Of a stretch of DNA of 11,990 nucleotides, positions 1 to 6,960 are shown in pieces. Position numbers and translations under genes: made by a program. This DNA is from JANNAV01 sp031384695. Its GTDB lineage: Bacteria > Pseudomonadota > Alphaproteobacteria > Rhodobacterales > Rhodobacteraceae. Each line of letters starts with the position of its first letter. Within the stretch, counting starts at the first letter, position 1. The stretch is taken from the NCBI GenBank assembly GCA_031384695.1, contig JANNAV010000244.1, forward strand, positions 1 through 11,990. Reading direction: 5' to 3'. The notes beneath the pieces are model-generated. The model was not told the DNA's origin. It did no database searches and saw nothing but the letters and a program-made list of their open reading frames with translations.

Positions 1-1
1 C

Positions 2-643
2 GTGCGACGCTTGGATTTTTTTACCAAGCCGGGGTCAGTGGTGCTGATGATGCCGCCCGCCTTTTGCACCGGCTGGTACATGCCGCGATAGGCCGCCCTG
101 CTGCGCGATCTGCCGGGGATCGAGCCCTGGGTGGTGACCAATGACCAGGGCCCTGACTTTACCCATTCCGAGGTGGATTTTGCGGTTCGGCGCGGGCCAA
201 ATTCCGGCAATAGGGGGGCTTGGGATGGGCTGGTGGCCGCCCGCCTGTTCGACGACGCCGTGCAACCGATGTGCGCCCCGTCTCTGCGCGCCCGGATGCC
301 CGCCGAGATTACCCCGCGCGTTCTGCAAGACTTCCCCCTGTTGCATCACGAGGAGGAAGAGGATTGGCAACGCTGGTTTGCCGAAAGCGGCATCGCGCGC
401 CCCGGTTTTGTCAAAGGCCTGAACTTTTCCGACGCGGGCATGGCGCTGGATGCGGCGGCGCGGGGACATGGCATCTGTCTTGGCAGCCCGCGTCTGGCGG
501 CAGAACTGCTCGCAAGCGGTGCGCTTGTGGCAATCGGGGAAGCGATCCCCACAACGCAGGCGACCTATCTTCTGGCCCACCCCCGCAACCTGAAACGCCC
601 CGGCGTGTCAGAGCTGTGGGAATGGTTTCTGGCGCAGGTTTAG
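2..643 (+). pseudogene. LysR-family transcriptional regulator, C-terminal part, interrupted by an in-frame amber stop
   Basis: This is the effector-binding half of a LysR-type regulator of the GcvA-like kind; the DNA-binding N-terminus lies before the window. The reading frame open from base 2 runs PGSVVLMMPPAF...GWYMPR, meets TAG at 89-91, then continues without a shift as AALLRDLPGIEPW...VDFAVRRG...WDGL..ARLFDDAVQPMCAPSL. That is the order expected of a LysR substrate-binding domain (strand, helix, 'VD.AVR.G', 'LF....PMC.P.L', C-terminal 'LWEWFLAQV'). Because recognisable family sequence lies on both sides of the TAG, the simplest reading is a nonsense mutation (for example from a leucine TTG) in a decaying gene. 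Alternatives are a sequencing error, or translation restarting at GTG 131, which would give a 170-aa fragment lacking the HTH and half the fold. It ends at TAG 641-643, overlapping the convergent neighbour's stop. LysR identity is fairly sure; non-function is likely but unproven. Confidence 0.7.
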
Positions 644-1518
644 TCCGCCACGGTCACCCCATCCAAGGTCCGGACAGTGCCATACATTTCTGGGCGGCGG
701 TCGCGGAAGATGCCCCAGCCGCGACGGTATTCCTGGATTTCGTCTAGATCGAAGGTGGCGGTCAGATAGGTCTCATCGGTGCGGGTCGCCTCGGCCACCT
801 TGGCCCCTAAATGGTCGGCGATGAAGGATGAGCCATAGAAATCGCCGCGCATTTGGCCCGAAACTTCGGTGCCAACCCGGTTAGAGGCGACAAGCGGCAC
901 CAGATTGGCCGCAGCATGGCCCTGCATGGTGCGCTGCCAATGGCCCATGCTGTCGATGGCCTCGTTCTGCGGTTCTGACCCGATAGCGGTGGGAAACAGC
1001 AGCACCTCGGCCCCTTGCAAGGCCAGAGAACGGGCGGTTTCGGGGAACCACTGATCCCAACAGATGCCACAGCCAATGCGGCCATGCTTGGTGTCAATCG
1101 CGCGAAAACCGGTATCGCCGGGGCTGAAATAGAACTTCTCCTCATAGCCCGGGGCCTGCGGGATATGGGTCTTGCGGTAGTTCCACAGGATTTCACCGGT
1201 CGCGTCGATGATGGCGAGGGAGTTATAGTAAGCCTGCCCCGCCCGTTCGAAATAGGAAATCGGCAGGACCACACCCAAGGCTTTGGCAAGGACCCGAAAA
1301 TGCGCCACGGCCTTGTCCTGATCCAAGGTCCAGGCAAGGTCGAAATGCCGGAATTTCTGCTCCAGACAAAAATAGGGGGTCTGGAACAATTCCTGCAGCA
1401 AGATCACCTGCGCGCCGTCCTCGGCGGCCAGACGGACAAGGTCTTCGGCCCTTTGGATGTTGTCATCAGCGTCCCAGGTGCAGGCCATCTGGGTTGCAGC
1501 TACGGTCAGTTTACGCAT
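640..1518 (-). CDS. aguB: N-carbamoylputrescine amidase (nitrilase superfamily)
   Basis: This 292-aa cytoplasmic carbon-nitrogen hydrolase is predicted to cleave N-carbamoylputrescine to putrescine, CO2 and ammonia, the last step of the agmatine deiminase route. The nitrilase triad is visible: Glu43 in LLQELF, Lys116 in YRKTHIP and Cys153 in GCGICWDQWFPE. The substrate-loop sequences TAIGSEP, the HW..TMQGHAAANLVPLVASNR stretch and the C-terminal WG.FRDRRP match the plant/bacterial AguB pattern, and the length is normal for the family. The start ATG (1516-1518) has an AGGAG six bases upstream and lies inside the last codons of the aminotransferase gene (8-bp overlap), so the two are probably co-transcribed and translationally coupled, with the aminotransferase first. 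Its TAA (640-642) overlaps the TAG of the convergent LysR remnant. A paralogue lies at 6996-7892. The family call is strong; the exact substrate rests on homology. Confidence 0.9.
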   Translation of the reverse strand: MRKLTVAATQMACTWDADDNIQRAEDLVRLAAEDGAQVILLQELFQTPYFCLEQKFRHFDLAWTLDQDKAVAHFRVLAKALGVVLPISYFERAGQAYYNSLAIIDATGEILWNYRKTHIPQAPGYEEKFYFSPGDTGFRAIDTKHGRIGCGICWDQWFPETARSLALQGAEVLLFPTAIGSEPQNEAIDSMGHWQRTMQGHAAANLVPLVASNRVGTEVSGQMRGDFYGSSFIADHLGAKVAEATRTDETYLTATFDLDEIQEYRRGWGIFRDRRPEMYGTVRTLDGVTVAD

Positions 1519-2893
1519 GGGTCGCTCCTGTCATGTAGTCGCGGGCGGCATCGGCTATCGCCGCGACAATAGTATTGCATTGCGCTTTGTCGATCACCAA
1601 GGGCGGCGACAGGATGATGCGGCTGCCCACCGGGCGCACGATCACGCCGCGTTCGACGCAGCCTTTGAAGATCGCTTCTGATGCACCAGCCAACGGCGCT
1701 TTGGTGGTGCGGTCCGCCACCAGATCAATGCCCATCATCAATCCCATGCCGCGCACGTCGCCGACGATATCCAGCGAAAGCAGGGCTTTGGCCGCCTCTT
1801 GGAAATGTGCGCCGACAGTGGCCGCATTGCCCAGCAGGTTTTCCCGCTCCATGATCTCGATATTCTTCAGCGCGGCGGCACAGGCGACGGGATGGCCAAA
1901 ATAGGTCAGCCCCATCGAAAACACCCCACCTTCGCATTGCGGGTGGCTGATGACGTCGTAAATCTCATCCGACAGCAGGGTAGCCCCCAAGGGAATATAG
2001 CCCGAGGTGATGCCCTTGGCGCAGACGATGATATCCGGCTGATAGTCAAAAATCGCCGCCGATGCGAACCATTCGCCAAGCCTGCCGAAGGCGGTAACCA
2101 CCTCATCGGCGATGTACAGTAGGCCGTGGCGGTCGCAGACCTCGCGCATTCGCTTGTGATAGCCCTTGGGTGCCACCAGCACGCCGCCCGCGCCCATGAT
2201 CGGTTCGGCAATGAACGCCGCAACCGAGGCAGCCCCCAGTTGCAGGATGCGGTTTTCAAACTCGGTTACCAGAAAATCGCAAAAGGCGGATTCGGTCATA
2301 CCATCGGGGCGGGCATACATGTCTGCGGCAGAGACATGGTGGATAAAGTCCTCGCCCACCTGCGCAAAGCCGTACTTGGTGCCGTGAATGCCGGTCATCG
2401 CGGCCGCCATCGCGGTGCCGCCATGATAGCCGTTGACGCGGGCGATGATCTTGCGCTTGCCGGGCTGGCCGCGCATGGCGTGATAGTATTGCGCGATCCG
2501 CACAGCCGCCTCGTTCGCGGTTGAGCCCCCGCAGGAATAATAGACGTGGTTCAGTGACCCCGGTGCCAATTCGGCCAGTTTGGCCCCCAGTTCGGCGGCA
2601 GGGATGTTCGACGAGGCGCCGAACGGGTTGTAATATTGCATGTCGGTGATCTGCTGCGCCACGGCTTGCGCCATCTCTGCCCGCCCATGGCCGATGTTCA
2701 CGCACCAAAGCCCGGCGATGCCATCCAGCAGGCGGCGACTGTTGGTATCGGTCACATACATGCCCTCGGCGCGTGCGATGATCTGACTGCCGGTCTGCGC
2801 AAAGCTCGTGAAATCCGTATAGGGATGCAGCACATGGGCGCGGTCCATCTCCCACGGGCTGCGGGCGTTGGTCTGGGGCGGCATCTCGGTCAT
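1511..2893 (-). CDS. Class III (omega) PLP-dependent aminotransferase, putrescine/diamine type
   Basis: This 460-aa fold-type I aminotransferase is likely to move a terminal amino group from a diamine or omega-amino acid to pyruvate or another keto acid. Visible PLP landmarks are the phosphate-binding segment CGGSTANEAA (about 121-130), YHGGT (156-160) stacking on the cofactor, Glu230 in FIAEP, the PLP-pyridine aspartate Asp263 in IADEVVTAFGRLG, and the Schiff-base lysine Lys293 in CAKGITSGYIPLGA. The C-terminal RGMGLMMGIDLV and SPPLVI segments are typical of the SpuC/omega-transaminase group. The usual GSEAN is GSTAN here. The ATG at 2893 has GGAGAG about five bases upstream. Coupling to aguB suggests that putrescine, or the amine released by AguB, is the donor, giving 4-aminobutanal; this is inference. 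Beta-alanine or GABA:pyruvate transamination is the main alternative. Confidence 0.87.
   Translation of the reverse strand: MTEMPPQTNARSPWEMDRAHVLHPYTDFTSFAQTGSQIIARAEGMYVTDTNSRRLLDGIAGLWCVNIGHGRAEMAQAVAQQITDMQYYNPFGASSNIPAAELGAKLAELAPGSLNHVYYSCGGSTANEAAVRIAQYYHAMRGQPGKRKIIARVNGYHGGTAMAAAMTGIHGTKYGFAQVGEDFIHHVSAADMYARPDGMTESAFCDFLVTEFENRILQLGAASVAAFIAEPIMGAGGVLVAPKGYHKRMREVCDRHGLLYIADEVVTAFGRLGEWFASAAIFDYQPDIIVCAKGITSGYIPLGATLLSDEIYDVISHPQCEGGVFSMGLTYFGHPVACAAALKNIEIMERENLLGNAATVGAHFQEAAKALLSLDIVGDVRGMGLMMGIDLVADRTTKAPLAGASEAIFKGCVERGVIVRPVGSRIILSPPLVIDKAQCNTIVAAIADAARDYMTGATHA
1525..1529 (-). promoter_or_regulatory. Ribosome binding site of aguB inside the aminotransferase gene
   Basis: AGGAG on the minus strand lies six bases before the aguB ATG at 1518. 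It sits within the aminotransferase coding sequence, supports the chosen start and shows that the 8-bp gene overlap is real. Confidence 0.7.
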
Positions 2894-2898
2894 GGCGG

Positions 2899-2904
2899 CT
2901 CTCC
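2899..2904 (-). promoter_or_regulatory. Ribosome binding site of the aminotransferase gene
   Basis: GGAGAG on the minus strand, five bases before the ATG at 2893. It favours this start over the ATG three codons further in. Confidence 0.6.
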
Positions 2905-2955
2905 GGGCTGGTGTCTGGACCCAAAGATGCGCCAGTCTCCGGGCACTGCATAAGT

Positions 2956-2968
2956 CCCCCAGAGGGGG
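2956..2968. repeat. Dyad CCCCC-AGA-GGGGG, possible regulator site
   Basis: This is a perfect inverted repeat with 5-bp arms and a 3-bp centre, placed in the middle of the divergent control region and immediately upstream of a possible -35 (TTGCGA, 2971). Its position would suit an activator. The arms are pure C and G, so chance is a real alternative in GC-rich DNA. Confidence 0.35.
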
Positions 2969-3034
2969 TATTGCGACACCTGCGAAAAACCGCGCCTATG
3001 GGGACAATCGCCCCTTAGCAAAGGTCACACACCC

Positions 3035-4042
3035 ATGTCCGACGCAGCCGACCCAGGATGGATTTACAACCAGACCGTCAAGATGTTTGCCATACCGGGC
3101 ACGCCTGCCTTCGAAGACCCCGCTGAGTTAACGTCACTTTGGGGCCGCGCATGGGGTGTCAACAATGACGTGGGCCGCATCCGGTCCGTGCTGGTGCATC
3201 GTCCGGGGGCCGAGATGGACGTGGTCGATCCCACCAAGCGCATCAAAAGCATCGGGTCGTTTGGGGACTTGGAAAAAGGCTGGTATTTTCAAAGCGACCG
3301 CGTGCCGCCGGTGGCCTCGATGCAGGCGCAACACGACGCCATGGTCGCGGCGTTGGTTGCGGCAGGGGTCGAGGTGCATCATGTTGACGGCGTTGATAGC
3401 ACCCGCCTGAAATCCTGCTACACCCGCGATCCGCTGATCATGGTGAACGGCGGGGCCATCATCTGTCGCATGGGCACCCGGATCCGGCGGGGCGAGGAAT
3501 TGTCGATCACTCGTACGCTTGCCCGCCTTGGCGTGCCCATCCTGCGCACGCTGTCGGGCACCGCAGTGATGGAGGGCGGCAGCTTTGCCTGGATCAACCC
3601 GAAAACCGCCGTCATTGGCTGCGGCATCCGCGTCAACCGCGAAGGCGCGCGCCAGATTGGCGAGGTTCTGGCCTCACAAGGTGTCGAGTTGATCGTGATT
3701 GACCTGACCGGCTATGACATCCACATCGACGGATCCTTCCTGATGATCGACCGCGATCTGGCTTTGGTGGACCCGACCGGACTGCCCAATTCCTTTCTGG
3801 AACGGCTGCGCGATCTGGGCATTCGCACCATCGAGATTACCCCGGCAGATGACAAATGGATCGTGAATTCGCTGGCCATTTCCCCCGGCGAACTGCTGAT
3901 GCCACCGGGCGCATCAAACCGTACCTGCGATGCCTTGGGGGCTGCGAATATCCGTTGGACCGTGCTGGATTATGGCGACATGCAGTTGAACGGCGGCGGG
4001 ATTCATTGTTCGACCACACCGCTGATCCGCGATCCGATCTGA
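3035..4042 (+). CDS. Guanidine-modifying enzyme (arginine deiminase/DDAH/amidinotransferase superfamily)
   Basis: This 335-aa predicted cytoplasmic enzyme acts on a guanidino carbon through a cysteine thiouronium intermediate. Superfamily landmarks occur in order: Asp132 in CYTRDP, Glu180 in MEGGSFAWI, His230 and Asp232 in DIHIDGSF, and the nucleophile Cys325 in LNGGGIHCST close to the C-terminus. These match the catalytic Cys-His-acid layout of arginine deiminase, dimethylarginine dimethylaminohydrolase and amidinotransferases. The protein is not a typical agmatine deiminase: the longer AguA architecture is absent. Lying divergent to aguB and an aminotransferase, it could supply the ureido compound that AguB consumes, by hydrolysing agmatine, a guanidino acid or an (methyl)arginine. 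Whether it is a hydrolase or a transferase cannot be decided from sequence alone, since amidinotransferases carry a similar Cys motif. ATG at 3035 is the first start in frame with family similarity; the ribosome site is weak (AAGG, 10 bases away). Confidence 0.82.
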   Translation: MSDAADPGWIYNQTVKMFAIPGTPAFEDPAELTSLWGRAWGVNNDVGRIRSVLVHRPGAEMDVVDPTKRIKSIGSFGDLEKGWYFQSDRVPPVASMQAQHDAMVAALVAAGVEVHHVDGVDSTRLKSCYTRDPLIMVNGGAIICRMGTRIRRGEELSITRTLARLGVPILRTLSGTAVMEGGSFAWINPKTAVIGCGIRVNREGARQIGEVLASQGVELIVIDLTGYDIHIDGSFLMIDRDLALVDPTGLPNSFLERLRDLGIRTIEITPADDKWIVNSLAISPGELLMPPGASNRTCDALGAANIRWTVLDYGDMQLNGGGIHCSTTPLIRDPI

Positions 4043-4204
4043 TCGAGAAATGAGCGTCGCAGACTGAATCGGAGGCTTTGCGAGGTGATTTGTGACCGCA
4101 ACAGGCGGTTCACTCGGCCTGCGTTGCGCATGGGGCATGGTTCTGCGACAGTTTGCGCAAGACTGCTGCGGGGCAGCCCCTTTGCAACGCGTTAGGGCAA
4201 GGCG
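4043..4204. other. Intergenic region upstream of the MalT-like regulator
   Basis: This 162-bp stretch has no convincing gene. It contains an imperfect hairpin GTGACCGC-AACAG-GCGGTTCAC (4092-4113, one bulged T), without a T-run, so it is at best a weak terminator for the upstream gene. It also holds TTGCGCA twice (4124-4130 and 4153-4159) and a GC-rich dyad at 4165-4180. The promoter of the regulator gene should lie here, but no clear -35/-10 pair is seen. AGGGCAAGG shortly before ATG 4205 may be its ribosome site. Confidence 0.45.
4165..4180. repeat. Overlapping dyads upstream of the regulator gene
   Basis: GCTGC-GGG-GCAGC (4165-4177) and GGGG-CAG-CCCC (4170-4180) are two perfect inverted repeats that share bases, 24-40 bp before the regulator's ATG. 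In RNA either could form a hairpin near the ribosome site; in DNA they could be an autoregulatory site. There is no direct evidence for either role. Confidence 0.3.
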
Positions 4205-6910
4205 ATGCTGATTGAAACCAAGCTGCGACTGCCATCGCCCGGCCAAAGTGAATTGGCGCGGTCCGATTTGCTGGCGCAGCTGGATGGTATATCGCAACGC
4301 CGATTGGCTATCGTGTCGGCACCCACGGGTTTCGGAAAATCCACACTCTTGGCGCAATGGGCCGCCCGCCTTCAGGCACAGGGCGGGGCGGTCGGCTGGT
4401 TGTCCGCTGATGCTCAAGACAATGAGATTGGCCGATTTCTGCGCTATCTGGTGGCGGCAATCCGGCAGGCGGACCCCGGCTGTTGTGTGGAATTGCCCGG
4501 CCTGATCGCCTCTAGCCCGTTACTGCCGATCGATACGATCCTGTCCAGTCTGGTCAACGACCTGAACCGAAGGGCGGGTGCGTTGTTTCTGGTGATCGAC
4601 GATTTCCATCACCTGACATCGCCGGATATTGCGCGGTTTCTGGAAAGCCTTTTGGCCTATGGCCCCACCGGGTTTCACCTGATCATCGGCGCACGCGATG
4701 AGGTTTCGCTGCAACTGGCCGGTCTGCGCGCGCGGGGTCAGCTGGTGCGGCTGGATGAATACCAGCTTCGGTTTTCCATGTCGCAAACCGAGGCCTATCT
4801 GAACGGTCAACATGCGCTTGGTCTGACTTCAGCGGAAGTGGTAACGCTGCATCACCGCACCGAAGGATGGGTGGTCGGGCTGCATCTGGCAGCCTTGTCT
4901 CTAACCGACGCGCCCGACAGATCAGGTTTCCTGACCCGGTTTTCCGGGGCCGAGGGGGATATTGCCGACTTTTTGGTGCAAGAGGTCCTGAGCCGACAGT
5001 CACCTGACACCCTTGATTTTCTGCTATGCACCGCGATCCTGGATCGCTTTTCCGCACCCTTGGCCGATGCCGTGACGGGCAAGCGGAATTCCGACGCGCA
5101 AATCGCCCAGATCGAGGCTGCGAACCTGTTTGTCATCCCGCTGGACCGTGATGGCGTCTGGTTCCGCTATCATGCCCTGTTCGCGGACCTTCTGCGCGCG
5201 ATGCTGTTGCGCACCGACCGTGATCGGGCACGGCGGCTGCATCTGCGGGCCGCACAGTGGCTGTCGGGCGCGGATTTCACCGCAGATGCCGTCCAGCATG
5301 CTTTGGCCGCAGGCGAAGGTGACATGGCGGCAAGTCTGGTTGAGACCTGCTGCATGCCGCTGATCCGCAACAGCAATATCGCGCAGGTCCGCGATTGGCT
5401 TGGCCGTCTGCCCCCCGAGATTGCTGCAAAACGCCCAAGGTTGCAGCTTGCCCGCGTCTGGATCTGTTTTCACACCCCACGGGCCCCGGAAGGCGCCCGC
5501 ATCCTGCGCAAAGTGCGCGATGAACTTGGAAAGCAGGCCGCGGACGGCGCCTTGACACCACAGGATATTGAAGACTTTCGCGCTGAGATGCTGGTGCTGA
5601 CTGCGGGCATTGCATCGGCCGCCGACCATTCGCGAATGGGCGCGCGCATTGCCGAACGTGCCCTGCGCGAGTTGCCCGCACGGATGGGATTCCTACGTGG
5701 CGTTGCTGGCAACGTGCTGGGCTATTGCCACTATTCGATGGGCAACCTTCAGGCCAGCCGAATGGCCTGCCTGCAGGCCCGCGAAAGCCATTTGTCCGGG
5801 CAATCGAATTTTGGGGTGATCTATTCCGACTTGATTTTGGGGTTGGTGGACAAGGCGGCTGGCGATCTGGCGTCAGCCCTGGGGCGTTTTGCGCGGGCCA
5901 CGGAGCTTGCCCGCACCTCGGATGGCCCCGGATCCTACAGCGAGGCGATGGGTGGGATATTCGAGGCTGAGATCCTTTTTGAACGCAACGATCTGGCCGC
6001 TGCCGAACAGCTTTACCTGCAACATCGCCCGCTGATCGAAGAATGTGGCCTGATCGTGCACGACATGAGTTGCAAGTTGCTGGGCGCAAGGTTGGCCGCA
6101 GCAAAGAGCCAACAGGATCAGGCGCTTAATGCGCTGGAGGCGGCGGAACGGCTGGGCTTGCAGACCCATTACCGCAGGCTGTTTGCTGCGGCCTTGCATG
6201 AACGGGTCAAGGTGCTGGTGCAGCGGGGCGAGGTGAGCTATGCCCGCCTGATCCTGACATCGCGTGGCATTGATGAGGCATGGCTTGCTGGAAACCATGC
6301 GCTGCGGCCCGCCAATGACTTTGAACACTTAGCTATGGCGCGCGTCCTGATTGCCGAAGGTCGCCCCGAGGCCGCGTTGCGTTTGATGGAACCGCTGGCT
6401 GCGCGGTTGAAACGCGATGGCCGTTTGCGGCGCTTGGCGCAGGTGCGGGGACTGGCGTCGATCGCCGCGTTTCGGTCTGGCAACAGGTTGGCCGCCTTGG
6501 CCGCAATCTCGGACGCGGTCAAGCTGTCGCAACCCGGTGCCGCGCTGCGCACGTTGATGGACGAGGGCCCGGCGCTGCAAGAGGTTATCACTTTCGCGCG
6601 CGGCCAAATCCCGCTTTGGCGCAATTCGGGCAATCCCGTCGGGCAATTCGTCGCGGCGATTTGCCCGATCAATGCCGCGTCACATGTAACCCCGATGCCC
6701 GACCTCAGCCCGCGCGAGGCCGAGATCGCCCGGCTGCTTGGCGACGGTCTGGCCAACCGCGACATCAGCAATCGGCTATCCATGGCACCCGACACCGTGA
6801 AATGGCACCTCAAGAACATTTTTGGCAAGCTCGGGGCTGACAATCGCACCCAGGCAGTTTTGCGTCTGCAACAGATCGGCGTCGGCGGCATCACCCAAAA
6901 GGGTGACTAG
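4205..6910 (+). CDS. MalT-like large ATP-binding LuxR-family transcriptional regulator (LAL type)
   Basis: This 901-aa cytoplasmic signal-transducing ATPase activator resembles MalT. The N-terminal STAND-type NTPase domain has Walker A APTGFGKST (39-47), Walker B LFLVIDDFHHL (127-137), a sensor-like IIGARDE (160-166) and the conserved TEGWVVGLHLAALSL (219-233). A long helical-repeat middle (roughly 350-800) with many Ala/Leu-rich pairs resembles the TPR-like inducer-binding domain of this class. The C-terminus is a LuxR HTH from residue 834: LSPREAEIARLLGDG, then NRDISNRLSMAPDTVKWHLKNIFGKLG. Length is normal for the class (about 900 aa). In known family members inducer plus ATP drives oligomerisation and promoter activation. 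It lies between the deiminase-like gene and the ureidohydrolase/deacetylase/transport operon, all on the same strand, so it is the best candidate regulator of both. The inducer is unknown and may be an amine or guanidino compound. The family call is very secure; targets are inferred. Confidence 0.93.
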   Translation: MLIETKLRLPSPGQSELARSDLLAQLDGISQRRLAIVSAPTGFGKSTLLAQWAARLQAQGGAVGWLSADAQDNEIGRFLRYLVAAIRQADPGCCVELPGLIASSPLLPIDTILSSLVNDLNRRAGALFLVIDDFHHLTSPDIARFLESLLAYGPTGFHLIIGARDEVSLQLAGLRARGQLVRLDEYQLRFSMSQTEAYLNGQHALGLTSAEVVTLHHRTEGWVVGLHLAALSLTDAPDRSGFLTRFSGAEGDIADFLVQEVLSRQSPDTLDFLLCTAILDRFSAPLADAVTGKRNSDAQIAQIEAANLFVIPLDRDGVWFRYHALFADLLRAMLLRTDRDRARRLHLRAAQWLSGADFTADAVQHALAAGEGDMAASLVETCCMPLIRNSNIAQVRDWLGRLPPEIAAKRPRLQLARVWICFHTPRAPEGARILRKVRDELGKQAADGALTPQDIEDFRAEMLVLTAGIASAADHSRMGARIAERALRELPARMGFLRGVAGNVLGYCHYSMGNLQASRMACLQARESHLSGQSNFGVIYSDLILGLVDKAAGDLASALGRFARATELARTSDGPGSYSEAMGGIFEAEILFERNDLAAAEQLYLQHRPLIEECGLIVHDMSCKLLGARLAAAKSQQDQALNALEAAERLGLQTHYRRLFAAALHERVKVLVQRGEVSYARLILTSRGIDEAWLAGNHALRPANDFEHLAMARVLIAEGRPEAALRLMEPLAARLKRDGRLRRLAQVRGLASIAAFRSGNRLAALAAISDAVKLSQPGAALRTLMDEGPALQEVITFARGQIPLWRNSGNPVGQFVAAICPINAASHVTPMPDLSPREAEIARLLGDGLANRDISNRLSMAPDTVKWHLKNIFGKLGADNRTQAVLRLQQIGVGGITQKGD
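6891..6906. repeat. Dyad TCACCC-AAAA-GGGTGA across the end of the regulator gene
   Basis: A perfect inverted repeat with 6-bp arms and a 4-bp centre covers the last codons of the regulator. It shares the core ACCC-N4-GGGT with the dyad at 6925-6936, exactly 32 bp away. No T-run follows, so an operator or activator site is favoured over a terminator, but either is possible. Confidence 0.45.
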
Positions 6911-6924
6911 ATTGTTGCACCGTT

Positions 6925-6936
6925 ACCCGGAAGGGT
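6925..6936. repeat. Dyad ACCC-GGAA-GGGT, possible operator half of a pair
   Basis: A perfect inverted repeat with the same ACCC-N4-GGGT core as 6893-6904. The 32-bp spacing is close to three helical turns and would place both on one face of the DNA. Confidence 0.4.
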
Positions 6937-6944
6937 CGGGACAG

Positions 6945-6960
6945 GCATTTTCGGAAATGC
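6945..6960. repeat. Dyad GCATTT-TCGG-AAATGC upstream of the operon
   Basis: A perfect inverted repeat with 6-bp arms and a 4-bp centre, 35 bp before ATG 6996. It may be a protein-binding site or a small leader hairpin. The lack of a following T-run argues against a terminator. Confidence 0.4.

Larger units (their letters stand above)
2894..3034. promoter_or_regulatory. Divergent control region between the aminotransferase and deiminase-like genes
   Basis: This 141-bp non-coding stretch must hold the promoters for both the leftward aminotransferase-aguB pair and the rightward deiminase-like gene. Visible elements are a 9-bp direct repeat TCTCCGGGC (2900-2908 and 2936-2944), the dyad CCCCC-AGA-GGGGG (2956-2968), a TTGCGA (2971-2976) that could serve as a rightward -35 just after that dyad, and a second looser dyad GGGG-N7-CCCC (3000-3014). 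No good -10 hexamer can be fixed by eye. AAGG at 3021-3024 is the only ribosome-site candidate for the gene at 3035, and it is weak and rather distant. Confidence 0.5.

Noticed and set aside
131..643. Intact 170-aa gene starting at GTG 131
   Set aside because: LysR-like sequence extends in frame upstream of this codon and of the TAG at 89, there is no ribosome site, and the product would be half a domain.
4092..4113. Hairpin after the deiminase-like gene as a terminator
   Set aside because: The stem has a bulge and no T-run follows; at most a weak transcript-end structure, so it is mentioned only within the intergenic entry.
5277..6104. Long minus-strand open frame (275 aa) within the regulator gene
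   Set aside because: It lies wholly inside the MalT-like coding sequence, has an Arg/Pro-rich composition typical of a GC-rich shadow frame, and shows no recognisable domain.
6891..6912. TCACCC-AAAA-GGGTGA as a rho-independent terminator of the regulator gene
   Set aside because: No T-run follows (next bases are CTAGATTGTT), and the core recurs 32 bp downstream, so a binding site is more likely.
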